In this document: one piece after another, positions 12,340 through 23,711 of the stretch
Layout of the letters: every line of letters starts with the position of its first letter
How positions within the stretch are numbered: position 1 is the first letter of the stretch
Source of the DNA: Triplophysa rosa
Taxonomy: Eukaryota > Chordata > Actinopteri > Cypriniformes > Nemacheilidae
Assembly: GCF_024868665.1 (NCBI RefSeq)
Contig: NC_079913.1
Span: forward strand, 9,490,879-9,554,878
Length of the DNA: 64,000 nucleotides
Direction: 5' to 3'
The notes under the pieces: generated by a model
Seen by the model: only the letters and a program-made list of their open reading frames with translations
Databases searched by the model: none
What the model was told of the DNA's origin: nothing
Made by a program: the position numbers and the translations under genes

Positions 12340-12830
12340 CTAATTAGGTAAAAAACTGAATGTAACTGGATGACTGGAGTAGAATAGAATAACTGAAAGG
12401 AGATGAAAGTAAGAAGAAAAGAAATGAAGAGAGTAACAGGAGATAAAGTAAAGAAACGTGGATGAAGAGAGTAACCGAGAGAAAAGTACAGAAGAGGAGA
12501 GATAACGAAAATAACAGGAAGGTGAGGAAAGCAAGAAAGAAGAGGGATAAAGAGAGTAAAAGGAAAAACAAGTAAGAAGAGAAGGGATTAAGAAATGAAC
12601 AGAGAGGAGAGTACAGAAGAGGAGAAATGACGAGAGTAACAGAGAAAAGAGGGCAAAAACAGAGGGATGAAGAGAGTAACAGGGAGGAGAGGAGAGTAAA
12701 GAAGATGGGGATGAAGAGAGTAAAAGAGAAAGAATGAAGAATAACAGGATGGAGAGGAGAGTTGGGAAAAAAGGGATGAAGAAAGTAACAGGGAGGAAAG
12801 AAGAGTAAAGAAAGGAAAGAATAGGAGAGG
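12340..12830. repeat. Purine-rich minisatellite
   Basis: The plus strand is almost pure A/G for about 490 bp. An imperfect unit of roughly 40-60 bp recurs with landmarks such as ggatgaagagagtaacag and gaggagagtaaagaag. The long minus-strand reading frames rich in Ser, Leu and Phe are an artefact of this composition. Homopurine tracts of this length can form triplex (H-DNA) structures. Confidence 0.85.
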
Positions 12831-14675
12831 GAGGAGAGGTGAATGAGTCTGTGACGCTCCTCTTTCATCAAAGCACTCAGCCCCGTTTCCACAGAGATCA
12901 GTCTTCATTTGTCCTTTCTCTGCCCCTTTATCTTTCGCTCTTTTACCTCTCTCTCTTTGTCTTTTTCTGTCATTGACCCTTACATTGAAAATGGCAGGGA
13001 CCCAAAAAAAGAGCAGTGAATTCATCCATTTCTCCCTCTCTGTCTTTCACTTTGACACACACTCAGCAGCATCTAACACAAGTGACACACACAGACACAC
13101 AGCAGGCCTAAATTGGGTGACTTTGTATGTTGAAAGCTCCGCAGTCCGACTGCGCATCAGGGGAGAGTGATGGTACATTTTACTCACTAAGATCATGCGC
13201 CCCTTCATTTGGAAAGACAACAGCAGTCAGACATGAATGTGTGTGTGTGTATGACTGTGTCGCAAAGATCGTAATTGAATTTGAACAGTGAGTACAGGGG
13301 GGATTTTGTTGTCACTGGCTTTGACTGATTTTATTGTTTGTGGAAATAAAAACGTGCTCTGCTTGTTTATTACTGCAGGCGCTGTGGTTTTCCGCATGGA
13401 GATTTGGTATTGCTGTTTTGCATTTGATTTTAAAATATTCTTTCTCCCTCTCATATATCTGAAAATAACTGGCTTGCATTTGTACAAAGCACCCGCAATC
13501 CTTTGCAACTTTTTATGATATCTCGCACTCAAAACTATCATTCCCGCTTAACTGCTATAACTACAATACAAATTTGTTTATTTGATGATAAAATATTATT
13601 ACTTTATCAATTACTGTATGTAAAATATGGCATAGCAGTGAGGTCAAGTATTCCAAAATTCTGTCATCGTCTATCCGCCCATGTTGTTCCAACTGTTTAC
13701 TAGTGCAACGTAAAAAAGTCAAAGCTTTTTCTTGCAACAAAAATACATAATAATCTATTAAGCTGCAATTTCACTCCTTTTTAGGTCAGTATTTGAGCAC
13801 ACAAAGCACACAAAAACTGTCACATTGTACATTAATACAGAAGAAGTAGTACATATGAAAAGATTTTTCTTTGTTTTATGTTTAGTTTATGCACCAAGAC
13901 ACCTTTTAACCCAGGACTGCCACAAACAAACAATAAATAAACAAAAAAAATGTTCAGAGCTCCCTGTTTTCAACTTGTGCATCAAATCATTTCAACCACA
14001 TACTTCCAGCCAGACGATGGCTGAGATAGAGATACGATCTGTATAAAGAGAGAAAAATAAAAGTTACAGGTACATATCTGCTTCCATTTTTGCTGCCTCA
14101 CTGTTTATAACCAAAGCGTAGAAGTGTTAATAAAAGTGAGACTTATTTTATGAGCGACATAAAATGTATATATTATCTAGACTATATTTAGTGAGCTACA
14201 TTTACGTTTACATTTCTTCATTTGGCAGACGCTTTTATCCAAAGCGACTTAGGAAAGCATTTTGTCAACACATTAAACAGTACCGTTAGTTTATAAGGCC
14301 ATGCTACAAGGAGGATTATAGCTGGAGTAAGCAAGGGAGAGAAAGATATTTTTATTTTTGTTTATACACAAGACAAAGACAGTTATTGGTTAGTCAAATA
14401 AATGTGGAACAGGTATGTTTTGAGCTGTTTTTTGAAAGTTGTGAAGGATGCTGCAGTTAGGGAGGAGGCTGGCAGTTCATTCCACCACAGGGGAACCGAA
14501 TGAGTAAAGGTTTTTGCAAGCGATTTGGTGCAACGCTGTGATGAAACAAACAAGCATTACTCATTTTCAGACCGAAGATGACGGGAGGGGATGTAGACCT
14601 GGAGCAGTGAGTTAAGTGGAATAAAAAATGGAATGAGAACCCATGTGCCTTAATAATTGGACCCAGGGAGGTGGT

Positions 14676-15018
14676 CTATATAGAAAAGAGGAGAGGAGCA
14701 AGAACTGATCCCTGAGGAACTCTAGCTGTCAGCTGGTGAGATCTGGATGTCTCGCCTCTCCAGGATACCTTAAAGGATCTGCCTGTGAGATAAGAGTCAA
14801 ACCAGTTGAGTGCAGTTCCGGAAATGCCCAGTTTGGAGAGAGTTGACAGCAGGATCTGGTGGTTCAGTGTCAAATGAAGCAGAGAGATCAAGCAGAATAA
14901 GGACAGATGACAAGGATTTAGCCCTTGCCTGCCGTAGGTTTTCGACGACAAGACAGGAGAGCGGTCTCCGTAGAATGTCCTTTCTTAAAGCCGGATTGTT
15001 GATTGTCCAAAAGGTCAT
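14676..15018 (-). pseudogene. LINE reverse-transcriptase fragments, frameshifted
   Basis: One frame gives SVLILLDLSASFDT (RT motif A with its catalytic Asp). An overlapping frame gives LLSTLSKLGISGTALNWF and RVPQGSVLAPLLFSI (RT motif B). The switch between frames shows a frameshift directly after motif A. The YADD box expected about 30 residues later is absent, because sequence jumps to the C-terminal part of the ORF. Confidence 0.75.
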
Positions 15019-15676
15019 GTGCGAGATAGGCAGATCTTGGTCAGTAGATCTGCCTGAGATTGTGAGATTGGTCTGTAGTTGCTGACCCCTGAGGGGTCGA
15101 GTGTTGGTTTCTTGAGTAAAGGTGTTACCAGGGCTCGTTTAAATGAGGTGGGGACAGTACCAGGGGTGATGGAGGTGTTTATTATGTATGCGAGTTGAGG
15201 CAGTAGAGACGAAAAGAGATAGCCTGTAGGAGGTGGGAAGGGATCGGGTCGAGGGGACAGGTAGTAGGCCAGGTGGAAAGGAGAATTTTGGAGACATCAG
15301 TCTCCGAAAGGGGAGAGAAAGAAGGGAGTTGAGGATAGCAAGGGGTAAGAGAGAGATCAGGGATGCGTTGAGCAGATAATTGCCTGCTGATGGTCTCCAC
15401 TTTATCAGTGAAGAAGCTGGCAAAGTCATCAGCAGTCAGCGAGGTATTGGCGGGAGGTGGAGGGGGACAGAGAAAAGAAGGTTGAGAAAGTTGACGCGGG
15501 TTAAATGCAGTTTGGATTTTGTTTTGAAAGTACTTGGTTTTGGCTGCAGATATATCAGTAGCAAAGGAGTTAAGTAGATGTTGATACTTGGAGAGATCAG
15601 CAGGGTCTCTAGACTTGCGCCACTTTCTGTCCGCAGCCCTTAGCTTGGTCCAATGGTCGCAAAGAGTCTCAGAAAG

Positions 15677-16099
15677 TCAGGGGCAAGAGGGTGTAGCACG
15701 TGCAGGCCTAGAGGTTAAAGGACAGACACTGTCAAGACAGGATGTTAAGGTTGTACAGAGACTATCAGTAGCTTCCTCAACGTTGAGAGAAGACACAATG
15801 GATGAAAAGCAGGTGGGAGAGAGGGAATGAAGATTATGACGGAAAGAAACAGGGTTAGGGGTGGGAGATGAGATTACAGGGAGTGTTACAGTGAACTTTA
15901 TAAAGAAATGGTCAGAGACATGCAGGGGAGTAACTAGAATATTATTAACCCTGCAGTTACGAGTCAGAACAAGATCTTGCTGTTGTCCTCCTATGTGGGT
16001 GGGAGGGTTGTTGGCCCCGTGAAGGTCAAACGAGGAGAGGAGAGCCAAGAAGTCGGCTGCTTGTGATTTGTCTACGTAGATGTTGAAGTCGCCTAGCAT
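15677..16099 (-). pseudogene. LINE ORF2 endonuclease fragment
   Basis: This open segment carries the C-terminal half of an apurinic-type endonuclease. MLGDFNIYVD supplies the Asp and Asn catalytic positions, and LHVSDHFFIKF supplies the SDH motif. It belongs to the decayed LINE; the N-terminal half of the same domain is in another frame at 16153-16458. It is not a host gene. Confidence 0.75.
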
Positions 16100-16152
16100 T
16101 ACCAGTGGAGTGCCGTCTTCAGGGATAGAGGACAGCAGTGTATCAAGCTCTT

Positions 16153-16458
16153 CTAAGAAGTTGAAGGACGAGGAGTGTGGGTGAAGTTGAAGTGAGTGGA
16201 GAGAGCTGATGGAGTAGCAGTGTTCTTTTTACAGATCCATGTTTCAGTCAGTGCCAGAACATTGAGATTAGATTGACTGGCGAAGGCCGGGATGAAGTCT
16301 GCCTTGTTGACAGATGACTGGCAGTTCCAGAGCCCTACAGCCAGACAAGCAGACTGTGGAGGGCTAGTGCAGAGTGACCGAAGATGGTGCTGAGGTCTCC
16401 GCTGTGTACGTTTGTAAGTGTGTCTACGGTGGGCAGTCTGAATGTACTGGAAACACAT
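16153..16458 (-). pseudogene. LINE ORF2 endonuclease N-terminal fragment
   Basis: The segment includes GLWNCQSSVNKADFI and NVLALTETWI, matching the N-terminal endonuclease motifs that hold the conserved Asn and Glu. It is separated from the C-terminal endonuclease half by a frame change, so the ORF is broken. Confidence 0.7.
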
Positions 16459-16915
16459 GTTAGTAGCAAAAAAAAATAGACTGTAGGAAAGTAAGGGAAA
16501 GAAAAATTAAATAAAAGCTTAGCGTGGCGTGCCCTGCTCTGCTCTGCTCGGTGGAGTCGCAGGTCTTTACCTCATCAGTCTTCACACGAGGGCTGCCGCT
16601 TCAGAAATCAGTGCTAATATAAATACAGGCTCCCTGATTCCTTAATGGGTCAGTGATAGCTTCACAGCTGAGCCCACCTACTCAATTAACAGCTCAAGGC
16701 TTCAAAGTGACTAAAAGTGCTAGGTGAAAAGTAACTCAAGCTAGATGACTAGGTGCTAACAACAGCTACTTAACAAACAACAGTTTACCTTAAAAGCAGT
16801 GCAGGAAGTTCAATAGTCCTTTGCTAACAAACAGCTACTAGTCCAGTTCAAGCAAACACAGCAAGCTCACTACAGCTACAGCTAGCTAGGCAGACAAAAT
16901 GCAGTCCCATACATT

Positions 16916-19491
16916 TTATCCGTGTTTAGATTTGTTAATGATTTGAATTATCATTTGATTTATATGCCTGAACTAATTATTAAACACAGATTTTTAAACA
17001 CAGTTTATTTAAATGTCACTAATTACATTTTCATTTTAATATTACAGTTAAGCAAATGACAGATGTCTATATGGTATTGCTAAGCTCTCAGTAACACACA
17101 CAAAAACCCTTTTTGTTGTTTTTTAGTCTGTCAGAACATATAAACCAGGCGTTACAGTGTTTAAACATGTTCAGTCTATCGGAGATGAAACTAAAACACA
17201 CACCTGTTTTTGCTGATGAGAGGACTATTATACACAATAGACAGGGAGAGGTCACAGACACACAAACACACCTGGGTGTTTGTCATCCCTCACTTAATCC
17301 CCATATCTGAAGGACATTACAGATAAAACCGCATCTCTGTTTTCCCGATTGCCGTGTGTGCGTGTTCGACCTCCATCTGCCTATTGTGTTTCGATCCCCG
17401 GCCATCACACGTGCCCCTGTTGACGCCAGCTTCGCACTGCTGACGTGTCCACCTTCATCAAACCATCTGGAAATTACACAGTTTCATTTGCCACGTCACT
17501 CAAAAACTGCCCTTTCAGTCCCATATAGGAGGCTGATATGTGGCTTTTCACTCACCGTAGGGTTTCATAAAGACCAGCCGAGTTCCTTGTTGGCATGCTG
17601 AGAGCGTATGGAAGGCATGTGTGGCAGAGAGCGCTTAATGCCCTTTGAGTGGCATCTATTTCAGCCATGCTGAGAGATTTAAAACACACATGGTCACATG
17701 GTCCTTCCTTACACACTAGGTCATGCACACACACAAACACTAATATATTACACACATATACTGCATACACAAATTATTTTCAACTGGAAAGAGAACATGC
17801 TGTAGTGGCCCCCCAATGAGAGTTTTATACTTAACCAGACAGGAAGTTCAGCGCATCTGTTTGGCCATGTCCATCTGACTGTCCTAATTCAATATTCCAC
17901 AGTGAAACCCAGCAGAGCTAAAGGTTAAAACCTTATTGCCATTTTCATAGGAGGACAGTGACCTAATACAGGCCAGAGGCACACTCGCTGCTCGGATATC
18001 TGCTTCATGTAAAGCCTGGTTTGCTTCAAAAAGTCAGAAAAGACCGCTTTGGGCACTAAAAAGCATGAGGGTGGTTTTATTTTTCTTAGAACAACCTTGC
18101 AGAGATAAAAGCTTCTTTACACTGCTGGATGTGTAAGCGCTGGCAGCCAACATAATTTTGTCCAGTGCTATATACTGTAGTAGCTAAAAGGACCTAACAG
18201 CTCCAACATGAATCTTTCTGACATTTTTATATTTTGGTTTTCATATTTGGTTTGCTAACTGATTGATTAGCTTATCTAGATGAGTGCTAGTAGCAACATC
18301 AAGATCATAGGTTCAAATCCCACATATACTGTACATAAATATAACAAGCGTTGCTGTTGCTTATACCTGGAACAAATTCCCATTTAATAAACTTATGAGC
18401 ACATAGCTCATCCCTCACTATTTGATCTACATACACGTGAATGATATCTCGAGGATATAGAGACCTGCGGGTATTAAGCAAGCAAACCGTAACCACTTCA
18501 GCAACAGCATAGCAATGCACTTGAAATGATTCAGAACACATTAGCCATGCTCTCGCAACCACTCAACACTGAAGCATTGTGACAAACACCATTCACATTT
18601 CCTTCAGAAAACGTTAAAATCTAAAAAAAAAAAAAAAAAAGAGTAATTATGTCAGACTGAAAATCTGTGACAATTTTCTTGATGCGACAGACTTTTATTG
18701 ATTTATTCTCTGCGTACACACATCCCCGTTTTGTGTGGCTCGTGTGAGGAGCTATTTTGAGAGATCAATGACGATTTGTTGAAAATAATTTCCTATGGGA
18801 TTTTCCAAAGCTCTATCTGTACATTCCTTCACATTTCGATTCCCTGAGCACCGACCCATCACACAGTTCAGCTATTACGATTTTCACATCCCATAGATAC
18901 TGTAGCAGAGCCGTAAACTGCAGCAAATCCTTTACAAGAACTTGGCATTAACAATACCTTCTGCAGTAATTCTGCATTACGCATGCATGTTTTGACCTCA
19001 AAGGAGTGTTATGCAGTCTCTATTCTTTGTGATGCATTGCATGGAGGTTCTGAATGCAAAGCGTGTGTTGGTCACAGATAGCGGTGGGGAAAGGAGACGC
19101 ATGATGGAGCTCGGCCACACTGCGTTTGGTAAGGGAGATCTCACGGAATACCGAATGGTGCTCGAGCATTATAAGTGGCCTTGGCTCTGCAATATTTCAC
19201 TCAGGCAGAATAACTGTCTTAATTCGTAATACCCTGCAATCCACTGAGCCCATTTGCGGTGTTTAAACATTCATTCTGAAGCATTTTGAGCTTTGGGAGG
19301 GAGAGAGGTGAGCAGAAAATGGCTAAAGACAAAACCCTTTTAGGCACCTCATTACATTGAACATTAAACCCAATCAGAGTGCTACGGTGGGGCGTAGATC
19401 TTATATAAAATAAATAGGTAGATATTTTAACGTATATTTCCTGGGAATTATTGCACTGCTAATCCAATGCCATACCAATTGAGCAACATTA
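16916..19491. other. Intergenic, degraded SINE traces
   Basis: No gene recognised. A degraded tRNA-like B box (aggttcaaatcccac) lies at about 18,307-18,322 and probably marks an old SINE. A poly(A) run of about 18 is at 18,622-18,640. Confidence 0.5.
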
Positions 19492-20141
19492 ATACCTATT
19501 AGGGGTGTAACAATACACTCAGCTCACGATTCGGTACATATCTCCATGCTGGGTTCACGATATGATACGCATCACGATATTTTTAACAAAATTAAAAAAT
19601 AAAACTGAAATTCAAATAACATTTATTTTCTAAATACTAACAATTTCTGTAACTTTTTTGTTGCACATATAAATAATAAAGAATTTTAACATTTTAAGGC
19701 TTAAGTGAACCTTCTGTTGTACTTCAGGTTTGTCACAAATATTTTTGCAATTTAACATGAAATTAAGATCAGTGTCAATTTTGACAGCAAATTTTGATAT
19801 AGCTTTAGCCATAGTCTTTTGACTAATGCAATTTAGTTTTAGTCATATTTTAGTCATCCCCATCATTTTAGTTTTAGTCGACGAAATGTACATTATATTT
19901 AGCGTACTAAAATCTAACTGTTTTAACTAATTTAATTGCTGTAATTAAATGTTCCATACTGTTTTGACATAATTTACTTGACCTTCGAATTTAATTAAAT
20001 CAGGTCATTACAGAAAAGTTCAGTAACTACTGGATGTGCAGTGTTGCAACAAAGAAAATATTAGACCATGAACGACATGTACCAGTTCATTCAGTCTCAT
20101 TTTGACTCAATTGACTCAATTCAGTCAAAAAAAATTATTAG

Positions 20142-20297
20142 TAGTTCAGTGGTTAGAGCATGGCGCTAGCAACGCCAAGGTCATGGGTTCGATCCCAGGG
20201 ATTGCACGTACTCTGATACAAATGTATAGTATAATGCAATTTAAGTCGCTTTGGATAAAGCGTCTGCCAAATGCATAAATGTAAATGTGAATGTAAT
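20142..20297 (+). mobile_element. tRNA-derived SINE
   Basis: The head carries an A-box-like gtggttagagcatggc and a B-box ggttcgatccc, as in RNA polymerase III tRNA promoters. The tail is aagtcgctttggataaagcgtctgccaaatg, written here in two parts: aagtcgctttggataaa and gcgtctgccaaatg. The same tail is found on the L2-like fragments in this window, suggesting the SINE borrows the LINE's machinery. It does not fold as an intact tRNA gene. Confidence 0.8.
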
Positions 20298-20389
20298 GGC
20301 CTCATGACAGCCAATGTCAAAACCAACCACATGACAGTTTTATATAATGTTAACCCATAAAGCTACGTAGTTTCTTAAGTTTGATTATT

Positions 20390-20690
20390 ATTCTGTTATG
20401 TCATGTTTATGACAGGTTATGTTGTCTTGGTAATGTCAAGTTGTCCTGACAAGGACACTGACAGATTATGATGTATTGCTTTATGTCAAGTTGTCATAAC
20501 AAGACATCTCAAACAATGTCATCTTTGCATAAAAAAATACATAAATGAGCGAATGACACTTAATGACAGTTGTCATAAACATGCATAAAATCTCCTTCAT
20601 ATTCATGACATTTGTCATGTCATGATTATGAAGGTGTCATGTCAGTCTTATGAACACCCCGTCAAATAAAGTGTTACCGAAATATCTTTC
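20390..20690. repeat. TGTCAT-rich interspersed repeat
   Basis: Many forward and inverted copies of tgtcat/atgaca occur, including gttgtcataa and gacatttgtcatgtcatg. This gives strong hairpin potential. It ends with aaataaagtgttacc. It is probably a small DNA element or MITE, but I could not fix its boundaries. Confidence 0.5.
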
Positions 20691-21244
20691 AAAAAGACCA
20701 ATTAAACTGTATTACATTTCTTCAATCATGCAAAACACATACTTGGTTCGATCTTTAGCATGTCGCAATCTTTTAATGTACAGTCCGACTCACTTCATCA
20801 CTTCTCTAATCGGTACAGCGCTGGTTTCTTTGGTTTACTTTGTTGCATTTCACATTAGTGGACGTTAGCGGATAAATTAACATTGGCATATAAAAACTTT
20901 GTGCTTGCCTTTGTAATGAGTTTCGGAGTGAATCACCAGCAGTCACGCTTCAAGTTTGATGTGTTTTACCAGCGATTGTGAAGGAAAATAAGACGCCTTG
21001 TAAACCACGTGGAAACACAGATTGTGTCTTGTGCTTCCCCTTCTCCCAGAGACTTCTCTCTACCGCATATGTGAGATAAGCACACGTGACACGCTGGCGC
21101 AGAGTATGTAGCGTCTTGACCGCTCAATGAATAGAATTAAACATCATATCATAAAATATCCCCTTCTCTCTACGATGCGCATCGTAACATTTTTGCATTG
21201 CGAAATATCGTAATACGAAGTATCGTTACATCCCTAATACCTAT

Positions 21245-22388
21245 ATTTGAACAGCATGGCATAACAAACATAAAAGGAACTAGAGGAATAGATTAAAATG
21301 AAGCCAGAACAAACACACCATAAATTAGGTGGCTGGCTACTCTGATGTTGCTTGGTTAATGCGTAAAGGTGGTTAATGCGGTTAATGCGTATCAACTTTA
21401 AAAAATGAGAGGTAAAAAAAACTTTGCACAAGTGTCTTTTCCTAACATCGCCGCTGTCCTTCTGAAACCTCGTATCTCCATATTTTGTTTGTCACTGGGT
21501 TTTGCAAATATCTAACCAATAAAACGTATTAAAAGGTTTTTGTCAACTTTGACAACACAGTATGCAATCATTTAAAAGTCAATTTCCTGAAAAACAGCAA
21601 TTTTCGACATACAAGGTTTCAGAAAGACAGCGACGATATACTGTACATGTATATAAAAGTTATCCATCCAGCCATCCAATAAACTATAAAAATTAGAATT
21701 CGAGTTCAACTATTTTTCAAGAGGTTGTCATAAGTCCAGCCCAAAATAACCCAAGATTTTCTTTGTAATCTTCTTCTGAGGTCTTATCATACTCAACAGT
21801 GGTCATGTAGCGTGAGGTCAGGGTTTAGGGCTTTCGAGGATGTCACAAGTGCTCATGTAACACTGCATTTAGGATAGAGTGTGTCTCTCCTCCAAAAACG
21901 AATAGAAGAAAAGTGAGAGAGAGAATTAACAGACTCACACTGCAACATCTGTTTTGTCCTACATGACAGATGAGTGCATTACATCATTCCTTTTTATAAA
22001 ATGCTATTTGTGGCCTTTTGGTAAGTTTATTGATAGGAGCAATGGGACAGGAAATAAAATGAGCAAATTGGGACTATAAGTGATGCAAGTCAGACTCAAG
22101 GTTGCGTTACTAGGGACTGCCATCATATGCCAAATGAATAAATGTAAATATTGTATATTTGTAATTATTTAAAAATTAATTAAAAGTCTTTTTTTTGTGA
22201 AATAAACCAACATTGTGAATATGAATATTCTTTCTTTTTTTAACAGTTTTAAAACAGTATAAAACTGTTTATAGGCTTTTTAGCATCTCTGATTTACATT
22301 TATATTTAGGCATTTAGCAGACGCTTTTATCCAAAGCAACTTACAGGAAACAATAAAGCATTTTGTCATAAAGAGGCAATAATACTCT
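21245..22388. other. Intergenic with LINE 3'-tail fragment
   Basis: No gene recognised. At about 22,304-22,370 sits catttagcagacgctttta followed by cagcattttgtcat-like sequence, matching the 3' end of the L2-like LINE at 14,219-14,270 in the same (minus) orientation. It is therefore a severely truncated LINE end. Confidence 0.6.
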
Positions 22389-22611
22389 AAAAGATGCTGG
22401 GTTATTTTCAACCCAGCGTTGGGTCAAAAAGGGACAAACCTAGCTGTTGGTTAAAATTAACCTGGCAAATGGTTTATATTGGACACAACAATTGGTTAAA
22501 ACAACCCACATCTTTGGGTGGAAACAACCCAGCATAGGTTAATTTACAACCCAATGGCCGGGTTAGTCCTTTTTTGACCCAACGCTGGGTTAAAGATAAC
22601 CAAGCATTTTT
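22389..22611. mobile_element. Palindromic MITE
   Basis: The two halves are near-perfect inverted repeats. The left arm contains aacccagcgttgggtcaaaa and the right arm ttttgacccaacgctgggtt. The arms are about 50 bp, the total about 220 bp, with no coding capacity. The single strand would fold into a long hairpin. Confidence 0.7.
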
Positions 22612-22729
22612 TAGGGTTAAACCTATTTCTGTGGAAAATACACAAGTATCCAAACATACATGAAATATATTATGCAAATTTATTAGACTAATTATTATAG
22701 ATAACTATTATTAGATCATAATTATTAAT

Positions 22730-23703
22730 TAGGGCTGGGCGGAATGACGGAATATTCCGTTACCGCGGAATGAATTGTCAACCGTAAGGGATTTTTCTAT
22801 TCCGTGTATTCCGCGGAATGTAAATAAGTAGGCGTGGTTAACTCGGCGCTCTGCAAATCGGGCGTCATGATGAAAAAAACATGTGAATTAATTCACCGAT
22901 AACAAATGAACAAATCAAACATTCTTTTGACCTTCTTTCAGTCTGTAGTTTCGTGATCTGGTCCAGTCCGGCGCTTCTCTCACCCGCAGTGCTCGTGCAG
23001 TGATGCAGTGATCTGCGCGTGCATAGAATAAAGCTCATTCTCAGGTATTTCAGAAGACAGGTCGCTTTGTAAAGCTGTTAATAGTTTTAATAAAGTTTAA
23101 CTTTAGGCGAAACTTGCGTTGTTACGCGCAATGATGCTCGCCACGTGAGCGCTGCCACTGGGAGACGCGTGTGGAGCTATGGTGTGGAGTCACCAGACAG
23201 ACACTCGCAGTGCGAAGACAAGCGCGAGAATAAACAAACCTAAAGACAGAGAGTCGCAACACACTAAAAGTGCGCATCTGATAAAAAATGAAACGCGATA
23301 AAGACCTACAGTACAAACCCCATCAACACCAGTTTATAACACCAGTCGTATACAGTGCTCTCATTGCTTGTGCATATATTCAAACTTCATTGTCATTCTT
23401 GTTGGCTATCTTCCTACTGTATACATATGATATAGCTAGAAGATAAATATAAATTAATAATAAATCTCATTATCAGAACTTAATTTGATATCTTTATTAC
23501 ATTTTCATAACTTTCCTACATTTTAACTATATGGTGAGCCTTTAAATGAACTGTAATATATAAATAAAGGAAATCAATCTAATACCTAATTTTTCTAAGA
23601 TATAGAATTAAAATAGTAGATTGTTACCATGAAATATATCGTTACCGTGAAATAAAACTATTCATTCCGTGAAATAGATTTTTGGTCATTCCACCCACCC
23701 CTA
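22730..23703. mobile_element. hAT-type non-autonomous element
   Basis: The left end is TAGGGCTGGGCGGAATGAC. The right end is GTCATTCCACCCACCCCTA, an inverted match with few mismatches. The 8-bp duplication ttattaat flanks it at 22722-22729 and 23704-23711. Subterminal runs of ccgcggaat and ccgtgaaat recur near both ends. No transposase frame is seen. Confidence 0.8.
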
Positions 23704-23711
23704 TTATTAAT

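Larger units (their letters stand above)
11224..14195. other. Intergenic with simple repeats
   Basis: No gene recognised. It holds a (TC)n tract at about 11828-11868 and the purine-rich minisatellite at 12340-12830. The remaining AT-rich sequence shows no supported exon. Confidence 0.55.
14200..16915 (-). mobile_element. L2-like LINE, decayed
   Basis: Read on the minus strand, this is a non-LTR retrotransposon. The 5' region (about 16,460-16,915) is non-coding. Next comes an AP-type endonuclease with LWNCQSSVNKADFI and LTETWI (about 16,330-16,240), then LGDFNI and HVSDHF (about 16,100-15,890). Reverse transcriptase follows with LLDLSASFDT (motif A), a frameshift, LGISGTALNWFDSYLTG and VPQGSVLAPLLFSI (about 14,680). 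The end of the ORF (WWNELPASS...FKKQLKTYLF, about 14,490-14,400) is present, but the YADD catalytic block between them is deleted. The 3' tail carries tttggcagacgcttttatcc, a tail shared with fish L2 elements and dependent SINEs. The clade call rests on my reading of these motifs. Confidence 0.8.
19500..21236. mobile_element. hAT-type element with nested SINE
   Basis: The left end reads TAGGGGTGTAAC and the right end GTTACATCCCTA, forming an imperfect terminal inverted repeat. The exact 8-bp duplication atacctat lies at 19492-19499 and 21237-21244. Subterminal cacgatat/atcgtaat repeats are also typical of fish hAT ends. No transposase is visible. A tRNA-derived SINE (20,142-20,297) and a TGTCAT-rich repeat (about 20,390-20,690) lie inside. 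Confidence 0.8.

Noticed and set aside
12344..13025. Overlapping long minus-strand frames rich in Ser, Leu and Phe
   Set aside because: They are produced by the homopurine minisatellite, which lacks stop codons on the pyrimidine strand.
20160..20200. Possible functional tRNA gene
   Set aside because: A and B boxes are present, but the sequence continues into a SINE body and L2-type tail, and the acceptor and anticodon arms do not pair well.
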